From an uncultured Amylibacter sp. (GTDB taxonomy: Bacteria; Pseudomonadota; Alphaproteobacteria; Rhodobacterales; Rhodobacteraceae): 6,973 bases of DNA. The notes beneath the pieces were generated by a model, which made no database searches, was not told where the DNA came from, and saw only the letters and a program-made list of their open reading frames with translations. Location: assembly GCA_938001995.1 (NCBI GenBank), contig CALLAV010000115.1, positions 1 to 6,973 on the forward strand, in the 5' to 3' direction. A program made the translations under genes and the position numbers. Each line of letters opens with the position of its first letter. Position 1 is the first letter of the stretch. Shown in pieces: positions 1 through 6,091 of the stretch.

Positions 1-1233
1 ATCACCGATTTCGAACGCATCGTTCCAGATGGCATAACCCATTGGCAACACCCTCGTTTCTTTGCTTATTTTCAATCCAATGCAGCCCCGGCATCGATGA
101 TTGCAGAACAACTCACAAATGCCATCGCGTCTCAGTGTATGCTCTGGCAAACCTCTCCAGCTGCGACAGAAATTGAGGAGGTCATGATCGATTGGTTCCG
201 CCAAGCTATGGACCTTCCTGACGGATTTAAGGGCGTGATCCAAGACAGTGCCTCATCGGCCACGCTGTCTGCAGTGCTCACCATGCGCGAACGCGCCACA
301 GAGTTCCAAGGCAACGAAACGGGGCTTTCAACACAGCCACGCCTGCGCATTTATTGTTCAGCGCAAGTGCATTCATCTGTCGATAAGGCCTGCTGGGTAG
401 CGGGCATTGGCCAAGACAATCTTGTCAAAATTCCTACAAATGCCGATCATCAAATGGACCCCGCCGCATTGCAAGCCGCCATCAATTCAGATCGCGCCGC
501 CGGCCACACGCCGGCAGGTGTTGTTTTATGTACTGGGGGCACTTCAATCGGCGCGTGCGACGACCTTCCCCCATTGATTGAAATCGCCAAAGCAGAGGAC
601 CTTTACACCCACCTAGATGCGGCATGGGCTGGTTCGGCCATGATCTGCCCTGAATTGCGTGACATTTGGCAAGGTGCGGGGGATTGCGATAGCATAGTCT
701 TCAACCCACACAAATGGCTTGGCGCAAACTTTGATTGCTCAATCCAGTTCCTCAAAAATCCAGATATTCAACGCCGCACTATGGGCCTTCGCCCCTCTTA
801 TTTAGAGACGCCACAGGCCTCTGAAATCACGAACTTCAATGAATGGACCGTACCGCTGGGTCGCCGTTTCCGGGCACTCAAACTTTGGTTCCTTGTCCGT
901 GCTTATGGGCTCGAAGGACTGCGCGACCGTATGCGCAATCACATCAATTGGACCGCCGAACTCGAAACAAAACTGGGCGCGCATCCAGATTTCACACTGA
1001 GCACAAAACGTAACCTGTCATTGTTCACGTTCCAATACACACCAGCGGGTGTGGACCCAAACGAAGCATCCGCAGCGCTGTTACAAAAGATCAACGACGA
1101 CGGGCGTATTTACCTCACACAAACTCAACATGACGGAGCCTTCGTAATCCGCTTTGTGGCAGGTCAGTTCGACTGTAACCGCGATGATGTCATGATGGCT
1201 TACGATGTGATCACAGAACTGGCTGGCGTATGA
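1..1233 (+). CDS. PLP-dependent group II decarboxylase (aromatic-L-amino-acid decarboxylase type), 5'-truncated by window edge
   Basis: Cytosolic pyridoxal-phosphate enzyme expected to decarboxylate an L-amino acid to its amine. The frame is open from base 1; the first residues (ITDFERIVPDGITHWQHPRF) match the family region before the first in-frame ATG at 97, so that ATG is internal. About 410 residues are visible against a usual 470-490, so some 60 are missing. Visible family landmarks are the His that stacks on PLP in VHSSVDKA (codon 370-372), the Asp that pairs with the pyridine nitrogen in HLDAAWAGSA (616-618), the Schiff-base Lys in NPHKWLG (712-714), the catalytic-loop Tyr in PSYL (799-801) and PLGRRFRALKLWF after it. 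Retention of that Tyr favours decarboxylase over aldehyde-synthase chemistry (family knowledge). The usual GTT strand end reads CTGGTS here, a small departure. The sequence resembles Pseudomonas-type DOPA/aromatic decarboxylases, but the substrate cannot be read from sequence. The next gene starts 41 bp downstream and may be cotranscribed. Confidence 0.93.
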   Translation: MTDFERIVPDGITHWQHPRFFAYFQSNAAPASMIAEQLTNAIASQCMLWQTSPAATEIEEVMIDWFRQAMDLPDGFKGVIQDSASSATLSAVLTMRERATEFQGNETGLSTQPRLRIYCSAQVHSSVDKACWVAGIGQDNLVKIPTNADHQMDPAALQAAINSDRAAGHTPAGVVLCTGGTSIGACDDLPPLIEIAKAEDLYTHLDAAWAGSAMICPELRDIWQGAGDCDSIVFNPHKWLGANFDCSIQFLKNPDIQRRTMGLRPSYLETPQASEITNFNEWTVPLGRRFRALKLWFLVRAYGLEGLRDRMRNHINWTAELETKLGAHPDFTLSTKRNLSLFTFQYTPAGVDPNEASAALLQKINDDGRIYLTQTQHDGAFVIRFVAGQFDCNRDDVMMAYDVITELAGV

Positions 1234-1274
1234 AAATACTTGAAATGTTAAACTTCCCTCAATAAGTTAACCTC

Positions 1275-2360
1275 ATGAAATTTTTACAAAAACTATTTGT
1301 CATCCTTGCTACAGCACTGATTATCCCGCTGACAGCGCAGGCGCAGAACTACCCCGATTATCAATCTCTTTACGTCAACGACTTTGCCAATATCATCGGT
1401 GATCGCTCGGAAGAACGCATCGAGACCATGCTGCGCGCGGCCAAAAAAGACCGCGATCTGGAGGTCACGGTCGTTACCATAGAACGGCTCAAGGATTATA
1501 ACAGCCAGCCCCCAATCGCCAGATTTGCAACGGGCCTGTTCAACCACTGGGGCATCGGTAATCCAGACCGAAACGATGGTATCTTGATCCTCGTGTCCCG
1601 ATATGACCGCGAAATGCGGATCGCTTTGGGCAGCGGCTATCCGGCGCGCTATGATGACCGTGCGAAAAACGTGATCGACAACTACTTTATCCCCTATTTC
1701 AAGGCGGATCGTTACTCCACAGGGATCGAAGTTGGGGTCGAAGAAACCCTCAAACGCCTCACGCTTGAATTTGGCCCAAACAACCGCCCGACTTTTACAT
1801 CACGGATCAAAAACGAAACCACACATGTAACTGAAAACGCCCGCAGCGGCGGTATCTGGGCATGGATCCTCGGTGCGCTTGGCCTTGGAGGCACGGGCTA
1901 CGGCGTGAAACTATGGCGCCGCTGGTTGCGGCTCAAACCACGCACCTGTTCTATCTGTGGCCGCAAAATGCGCCGTTTGGCCGAATTTGAAGACGATCAT
2001 TACCTCGCTCAAGGGCAACAAGTCGAAGAGGCACTAAAGTCCGTTGATTACGATGTGTGGTACTGCCCCTATGACGACCACACAAAAATCGAAGGCTATA
2101 AAGGCTGGTTCTCGCAGTATTCGGTCTGCCCTAAGTGCGATCACATCACCATGTATTCCACACGCACCGTTTTAACCTCGGCAACGAAATCCAGTTCTGG
2201 CAAGGCCCGCGTTGATTACACCTGCAAAAACTGCCACCACACATACGAGGAAATGGTGACGATACCACGCATCACCGAAAGCTCTTCGTCAGGCGGGTCC
2301 AGCGGCGGCGGCTTTAGCGGCGGATCGTCTTCTGGCGGCGGCGCAAGCGGCAGCTGGTAA
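1275..2360 (+). CDS. TPM-domain membrane protein with signal peptide, zinc-ribbon-like Cys pairs and Gly/Ser-rich tail (YgcG-like)
   Basis: A 361-residue exported protein of the TPM (TLP18.3/Psb32/MOLO-1) family. Residues 1-24 are a signal peptide (basic start, hydrophobic core, AQA cleavage-like site). The TPM domain spans about 31-165, with its typical core around NHWGIGNPDRNDGILILVS (90-108) and RIALGSGY (115-122). A hydrophobic segment at about 193-213 followed by RRW and further basic residues predicts a membrane anchor with the C-terminus in the cytoplasm. Beyond it are Cys pairs C225/C228, C285/C288 and C317/C320, plus C264 near H269, suggesting one or two zinc-ribbon-like folds. The last 27 residues are almost all Gly and Ser and end GASGSW, as in many bacterial TPM proteins. 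Function in bacteria is poorly defined; some TPM domains have acid phosphatase activity, others act in photosystem or envelope protein upkeep. Start chosen because it gives an intact signal peptide; no good Shine-Dalgarno precedes it. A short imperfect inverted repeat lies just upstream (1247-1271). Confidence 0.88.
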   Translation: MKFLQKLFVILATALIIPLTAQAQNYPDYQSLYVNDFANIIGDRSEERIETMLRAAKKDRDLEVTVVTIERLKDYNSQPPIARFATGLFNHWGIGNPDRNDGILILVSRYDREMRIALGSGYPARYDDRAKNVIDNYFIPYFKADRYSTGIEVGVEETLKRLTLEFGPNNRPTFTSRIKNETTHVTENARSGGIWAWILGALGLGGTGYGVKLWRRWLRLKPRTCSICGRKMRRLAEFEDDHYLAQGQQVEEALKSVDYDVWYCPYDDHTKIEGYKGWFSQYSVCPKCDHITMYSTRTVLTSATKSSSGKARVDYTCKNCHHTYEEMVTIPRITESSSSGGSSGGGFSGGSSSGGGASGSW

Positions 2361-2407
2361 GAGTCCAAAAACGACGCTTCTGACGCAAACAGGCATGTGT
2401 TATTTGA

Positions 2408-2424
2408 CAGACTGTCGCAGTCTG
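2408..2424. repeat. Perfect inverted repeat, 7-bp arms, 3-bp spacer, overlapping a TTGACA box
   Basis: CAGACTG (2408-2414), TCG, CAGTCTG (2418-2424) form a perfect inverted repeat in the 222-bp gap between the TPM gene and the methyltransferase gene. A third copy of the unit, AGACTGC, sits at 2440-2446 and could pair instead with GCAGTCT at 2417-2423. The left arm overlaps TTGACA (2404-2409), a perfect -35 consensus, although no good -10 lies 16-18 bp downstream. There is no T-run after the stem, which argues against an intrinsic terminator. An operator in the methyltransferase promoter region is the reading I prefer, but it is only inferred. The rest of this gap shows no plausible gene. Confidence 0.4.
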
Positions 2425-2582
2425 GAATCACAACTGCTGAGACTGCATATGATTGACTTGAATTGGATGACCGCCCTTGTGTCGCGCACGATAGGTGCAA
2501 ACCGTGGACGTGCGGCCCGTGGATCCCCAGCGGCCTAGGCTACTGAACCCTTTCCACACAACCAATCAAAGCGAATACCACA

Positions 2583-4118
2583 ATGTCAGCACCCAGAGCC
2601 CGCCGCGCAGGCGGCAGATCCGCCCGCCAAGCCCTCCGCGCAGCCCCGATTGCAAAAGCAGAACGTTCCATCCGCGCAGGAATGGAGGGCGGACGCTACA
2701 AAGCCCTCACCGACGCGCAAGTCCTGCAAATCCACAACGCCGCCCTTGATGCGCTCGAAAACATCGGCCTCGCTGATGCCCCGCCGTCTGGCGTGAAAAT
2801 CCTAACAGATGCAGGCGCGATCCAAGGTGAAGACGGGCGCATCCGTTTTCCGCGTGCGCTGGTCGAAGATATGCTCACCAAAGCCAACAAAGACGTCACG
2901 TTGTACAGCCGCGATGGCAAAAACAATCTCGAACTCAATGGCAACCGCGTCCACTACGGCACCGCCGGCGCCGCCGTTCACTTGGTCGATGTGGAAGGCA
3001 ACAACTACCGCGAATGCACCGTCCAAGACCTGCACGACGCCGCCCGCATCGTAGACCGTCTCGACAACATCCACTTCTTGCAACGCCCCATGGTGTGCCG
3101 CGATATCGCTGACAACCGCGAAATGGACCTCAACACCATCTACGCCACCGCGTCAGGCACGACCAAACACATCGGCACGTCTTTCACAGAACCCGACTTT
3201 GTGCCCGATGCGCTTAAAATGATCTACGAAATCTCGGGCGGCGAGGCGAACTTCCGCGCCAATCCGTGGATTTCTAATTCCAACTGTTTTGTGGTTCCCC
3301 CCATGAAATTCGCCACTGAAAGCTGCGAAGTCATGGAAGCCTGCATCCGCGGTGGCATGCCCGTGCTGCTGTTGTCTGCGGGCATGGCGGGTGCAACAGC
3401 CCCTTCCACAATCGCGGGCGCAATCGTACAGGCCACCGCCGAATGCCTCGGCGGTCTTGTCTATGTCAACGCCATCACACCGGGCCATCCCGCCATCTTT
3501 GGCACATGGCCGTTCGGACTCGACCTGCGCACAGGTGCCATGTCTATCGGCTCTGGCGAACAGGCGCTGCTTACTTCTGGTTGCGCCCAGATGCACCACT
3601 TCTACGGCCTCCCGGGCGGGGCTGCCGCAGGTGCATCCGATTCCAAAATGCCCGACATGCAGGCAGGCTGGGAACAGATGTGCTCCAATGTCATGGCGGG
3701 CCTATCTGGCGTTAACATGGTGTACGAAGCCGCAGGCATGCACGCCTCTCTTCTGGGTTTTTGCCATGAAAGCCTTGTGCTCGGCGACGACATCATCGGC
3801 CAAGCTCTGCGCTGTGTACGCGGGATCGAGGTTAATGACGAAACGCTCGCCCTCGAACAAATTGCGGATGTCTGTATGAACGGACCGGGCCATTACCTTG
3901 GCACGGGCGAAACGCTCACGCGGATGGAAGCCGATTATGTGTATCCCAACATGGGCGACCGCACCTCGCCCAAAGAATGGGCCGAACTTGGCAAACCAGA
4001 TTTGTTGAAAAAGGCCACAGCACGCAAAGAAGAAATCCTTGCGGCGGGGTCACAGTGCAAGTTTGATCCTGTGCTTGATGCAGCTTTGCGTAAAGGCTTT
4101 AACATTCACTTGAATTGA
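2583..4118 (+). CDS. Trimethylamine methyltransferase (MttB) superfamily protein, non-pyrrolysine type
   Basis: Complete 511-residue member of the MttB/COG5598 superfamily, about the full length for the family. Members move a methyl group from a quaternary or tertiary amine to a corrinoid protein; the pyrrolysine-free ones include glycine betaine, proline betaine and carnitine/butyrobetaine methyltransferases (family knowledge). Recognisable blocks are GGRYKALTDAQVLQIHNAAL (37-56), VHYGTAGAAVHLVD (123-136), MEACIRGGMPVLLLSAGMAG (251-270), AIFGTWPFGLDLRTGAMSIG (304-323) and the segment PGGAAAGASDSKMPDMQAGW (344-363). The frame has no in-frame amber codon, so pyrrolysine is not used. The first 38 residues are rich in Arg and Ala, as is common in Roseobacter homologues, which supports this start; an in-frame stop at 2544-2546 leaves no start further upstream, and no clear Shine-Dalgarno is seen. 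No corrinoid protein, reductive activator or THF methyltransferase is adjacent here. A strong hairpin follows the stop. Substrate unassigned. Confidence 0.92.
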   Translation: MSAPRARRAGGRSARQALRAAPIAKAERSIRAGMEGGRYKALTDAQVLQIHNAALDALENIGLADAPPSGVKILTDAGAIQGEDGRIRFPRALVEDMLTKANKDVTLYSRDGKNNLELNGNRVHYGTAGAAVHLVDVEGNNYRECTVQDLHDAARIVDRLDNIHFLQRPMVCRDIADNREMDLNTIYATASGTTKHIGTSFTEPDFVPDALKMIYEISGGEANFRANPWISNSNCFVVPPMKFATESCEVMEACIRGGMPVLLLSAGMAGATAPSTIAGAIVQATAECLGGLVYVNAITPGHPAIFGTWPFGLDLRTGAMSIGSGEQALLTSGCAQMHHFYGLPGGAAAGASDSKMPDMQAGWEQMCSNVMAGLSGVNMVYEAAGMHASLLGFCHESLVLGDDIIGQALRCVRGIEVNDETLALEQIADVCMNGPGHYLGTGETLTRMEADYVYPNMGDRTSPKEWAELGKPDLLKKATARKEEILAAGSQCKFDPVLDAALRKGFNIHLN

Positions 4119-4124
4119 TCACAA

Positions 4125-4160
4125 TTTGGGGCGGTCATTCATCCAAATCACCGCCCCAAA
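4125..4160 (+). terminator. Terminator-like hairpin after the MttB-family gene
   Basis: TTTGGGGCGGT (4125-4135) and ACCGCCCCAAA (4150-4160) are perfect complements forming an 11-bp GC-rich stem with a 14-nt loop, starting seven bases past the methyltransferase stop codon. Position and strength fit a transcription terminator. The T-tract after the stem is missing on the plus strand (ACGCGCCTTT follows), so it may be factor-assisted or act as an mRNA-stabilising end. Confidence 0.6.
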
Positions 4161-4167
4161 ACGCGCC

Positions 4168-4195
4168 TTTCAATTGCACACCAACCACCTATACT
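4168..4195 (+). promoter_or_regulatory. Candidate promoter of the HpaR-like regulator gene
   Basis: TATACT at 4190-4195 matches the -10 consensus at five of six positions and lies about 35 bp before the ATG at 4231. The best -35 with suitable spacing is TTTCAA (4168-4173, 16-bp spacer), a weak match. Its place after the hairpin at 4125-4160 suggests the regulator is transcribed separately. An AGGA at 4217-4220, 10 bases before the ATG, would serve as ribosome binding site. Confidence 0.4.
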
Positions 4196-4230
4196 GAACC
4201 TGTTATCCATCGACGCAGGACACCCAGTTT

Positions 4231-4659
4231 ATGAGCAAATTTTTCGCCAAAACCGAAGAATCCCTCCCCATTATGCTCCTGCGGGCCCGCGAAGCATTAA
4301 TGAAACGTATCCGCCCCTACCTCATGGAACACGACCTCTCCGAGCAACAATGGCGTGTGTTACGTGTGTTGGACGAGGTCGGCCCACTAGAACCGACAGA
4401 GCTTGGAGAGCGTTGCGTGGTCCTGACGCCCAGCCTCACGCGTATTCTCGCGCTGCTGGAAAAACGCGATATGATCCGACGCGAAAAACACCCCACGGAC
4501 AAGCGCAAACAGATCATTCACTTGACCAAAGAAGGCCTGGACGTCATTGGAAAAATCGCCCCCGAAGCCCGCAAAATCTATGAGGAGCTGGAAGAGGCTT
4601 TTGGCAAACCACAGATGATTAACCTTTTGAATAAACTGGCCAAATTATCCTCTTTTTGA
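4231..4659 (+). CDS. hpaR: MarR-family transcriptional regulator, HpaR-like
   Basis: A 142-residue cytoplasmic DNA-binding protein of the MarR family, normal length. The N-terminal helix (SLPIMLLRAREALMKRIRP, 11-29) and LSEQQWRVLRVL (36-47) closely follow Escherichia coli HpaR, the repressor of homoprotocatechuate (4-hydroxyphenylacetate) meta-cleavage genes. The winged helix-turn-helix covers about 35-103, with the recognition helix near LTPSLTRILALLEK (65-78) and the wing around PTDKRKQIIHLT (88-99), including the Asp and Arg typical of MarR wings. Residues 104-142 form the helical dimerisation end. MarR proteins of this group usually respond to the pathway's aromatic compound and often repress themselves or a neighbour. 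No hpa structural gene is visible here, so the regulon is uncertain; the nearby pcaB belongs to the different protocatechuate branch. The start has AGGA at a usable distance. Its last 15 bp overlap the end of the convergent NADH dehydrogenase gene. The HpaR subgroup assignment is good; the target is inference. Confidence 0.88.
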   Translation: MSKFFAKTEESLPIMLLRAREALMKRIRPYLMEHDLSEQQWRVLRVLDEVGPLEPTELGERCVVLTPSLTRILALLEKRDMIRREKHPTDKRKQIIHLTKEGLDVIGKIAPEARKIYEELEEAFGKPQMINLLNKLAKLSSF

Positions 4660-5949
4660 AGCGGGTTCTGGTTCAATCTCTTCATACAAAGGCCGCAGCC
4701 CTGTAATCAGCCGCGCACCCTTGGAATAGGTCACATAGGACCAAAACCAACTGAACGCGACGATGATTGGTTGGCGCACACCGATCAGAAAATAAATGTG
4801 CGCGACACCCCAAATCCACCATGCGATGAACCCAGACATTTGAAATTTGCCAAAATCAATCACCGCAGAATTGCGCCCGATGGTCGCCAAATTCCCCGCA
4901 TGTTTATACGCAAAAGGCGCTGGCGCAGGCCGCCCTTGCAAGGCCGCAATAATGCGCTTCGCCACATATTTTCCACCCTGTTTGGCCGCTGGCGCAATAC
5001 CGGGCACATCCGCATTTTCCTTCCACGCCACCTTTGCGGCATCACCGATCACCGACACTTCAGGATGGGCCGGCACAGACAGATCATCGGCTACCGCTAC
5101 ACGCCCACTGCGATCGGTTTCGACGTCCAGCCAACGACCAACATCTTTCACCGCAACGCCCGCGCCCCAGACCTTGCAGGCGGATGGGATGAACGTGTTT
5201 TCTAACTGGACACCTTGCGCGTCAATGTCCTGAACCATAGTCCCGACCATCACCTCAACACCCAGTTTTTCAAGCGATTTCTGCGCCTTATCCGACAATG
5301 TCTCTGGAAAGGCGCTTAGCAGACGCGGCCCTGCTTCTACCAAGATAATCCGCGCACTGCGTGAATTGATGCGCCGGAAATCCTTTGCCAACGCATGATG
5401 CGCCAGCTCTGCAATAGCCCCTGCCATCTCCACGCCAGTTGGGCCACCGCCCACGACGACGAAAGTCATTTGACGCGCTTGTTCCTCGGGATCGTCAGAA
5501 ATTTCTGCCCGTTCGAACGCCATAAGAACATTCTTACGGATCTCGGTCGCGTCAATTACACGCTTTAAACCCGGCGCATGTTTTTCCCAAGCATCCTGTC
5601 CGAAGTACGAATGATGCGCGCCCGACGCGACAATCAAATGGTCATAATCAAAGCGACTCTCTTCGCCCACAACCTGCTTGGCGTCAGTGTCGATATCCAA
5701 AACCTCGCTTAGGACCACACGCACGTTTGGCTGGCGCGAAAAGATGCTGCGAATAGGCCATGCCACATCCGCCGGGGACAAATCCGCGGTTGCCACCTGA
5801 TACAACAGCGGCTGGAACAGATGATAGTTCCGCCGATCAATCACAGTGATATCAACAGGCGCTTTGGCCAGCGCTTTGGCGGCGGCAATGCCTCCAAATC
5901 CTGCACCAATGATAACAACTTTTGCGTTTTGGGGAGTGGGATGAGACAT
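4645..5949 (-). CDS. ndh: Type II NADH:quinone oxidoreductase (NDH-2)
   Basis: A 434-residue single-subunit, non-proton-pumping NADH dehydrogenase that passes electrons from NADH through FAD to quinone at the inner face of the cytoplasmic membrane. The FAD-binding Rossmann motif is GAGFGG (15-20), the NADH-binding motif is GGGPTG (167-172), and the second FAD contact is VIGDAA (300-305). NYHLFQPLLYQVATADLSP (41-59) is a typical NDH-2 block, and APAAKQGGKYVAKRI (319-333) fits the quinone/FAD-side helix. A hydrophobic, Trp-rich stretch at about 372-407 is the C-terminal membrane-association region; a charged tail follows. AAGAGG-type ribosome binding site lies six bases before the ATG, fixing the start. 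Transcribed toward and overlapping the MarR gene by 15 bp; pcaB lies upstream on the same strand with a 142-bp gap, so an own promoter is likely but readthrough from the pca genes is possible. Other FAD/NAD(P) reductases are less likely given the N-terminal and C-terminal blocks. Confidence 0.93.
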   Translation of the reverse strand: MSHPTPQNAKVVIIGAGFGGIAAAKALAKAPVDITVIDRRNYHLFQPLLYQVATADLSPADVAWPIRSIFSRQPNVRVVLSEVLDIDTDAKQVVGEESRFDYDHLIVASGAHHSYFGQDAWEKHAPGLKRVIDATEIRKNVLMAFERAEISDDPEEQARQMTFVVVGGGPTGVEMAGAIAELAHHALAKDFRRINSRSARIILVEAGPRLLSAFPETLSDKAQKSLEKLGVEVMVGTMVQDIDAQGVQLENTFIPSACKVWGAGVAVKDVGRWLDVETDRSGRVAVADDLSVPAHPEVSVIGDAAKVAWKENADVPGIAPAAKQGGKYVAKRIIAALQGRPAPAPFAYKHAGNLATIGRNSAVIDFGKFQMSGFIAWWIWGVAHIYFLIGVRQPIIVAFSWFWSYVTYSKGARLITGLRPLYEEIEPEPASKRG

Positions 5950-5955
5950 CGTCGA

Positions 5956-5961
5956 CCTCTT
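5956..5961 (-). promoter_or_regulatory. Ribosome binding site of ndh
   Basis: Read on the minus strand, AAGAGG sits six bases before the ATG at 5949-5947. It is the clearest Shine-Dalgarno in the window and decides the ndh start. Confidence 0.7.
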
Positions 5962-5981
5962 GCTGAGTAACAGTCAAAGGC

Positions 5982-6032
5982 TTGGGCCGTGGCGCACCCA
6001 AAGAAGACGATTCCTTGGGCACAACGTCCCAA
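5982..6032. repeat. Two short TTGGG...CCCAA inverted repeats upstream of ndh
   Basis: TTGGG (5982-5986) pairs with CCCAA (5997-6001) across 10 bases, and TTGGG (6015-6019) pairs with CCCAA (6028-6032) across 8 bases. Both left arms are followed by C, and the left arms lie 33 bp apart. They sit in the 142-bp gap between pcaB and ndh, inside the likely ndh leader. They may be weak hairpins ending the pca transcript or paired regulator sites; with five-base arms chance is possible. Confidence 0.3.
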
Positions 6033-6038
6033 AACCAC

Positions 6039-6049
6039 TCTATATATAG
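6039..6049 (-). promoter_or_regulatory. AT-rich element, possible -10 region of ndh
   Basis: CTATATATAG (6040-6049) is a short perfect palindrome and the only strongly AT-rich stretch in the pcaB-ndh gap. On the minus strand it offers TATATA or TATAGA as a -10 box about 90 bases before the ndh start. No good -35 lies 17 bp upstream, so support is weak. Confidence 0.25.
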
Positions 6050-6091
6050 GGGGTTAGCAGGCGGCTGAGTACTGCCAATACCACAACTGTT

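Noticed and set aside
97..99. ATG as the true start of the decarboxylase
   Set aside because: The frame stays open to base 1 and the upstream residues match conserved family sequence, so this Met is internal.
1247..1271. Imperfect inverted repeat GTTAAACTT...AAGTTAAC before the TPM gene
   Set aside because: AT-rich, with a bulged base and no supporting promoter or terminator elements; in a 41-bp gap this may well be chance.
2408..2424. Inverted repeat read as the terminator of the TPM gene
   Set aside because: The stem has a three-base loop, only seven pairs and no T-tract after it, and lies 48 bp beyond the stop; an operator is at least as likely.
2495..2749. 84-codon plus-strand frame starting with GTG and overlapping the methyltransferase start
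   Set aside because: The product is a low-complexity Pro/Arg-rich sequence, mostly the shifted frame of the methyltransferase N-terminus, with no ribosome binding site.
3153..3599. Long open frame of 148 codons on the minus strand
   Set aside because: It lies wholly inside the MttB-family gene, has a composition typical of an antisense frame (His, Arg, Cys rich) and resembles no known protein.
5841..6038. 65-codon minus-strand frame covering the ndh start and leader
   Set aside because: It is out of frame with ndh, has no recognisable domain or ribosome binding site, and half of it overlaps the well-supported ndh coding region.
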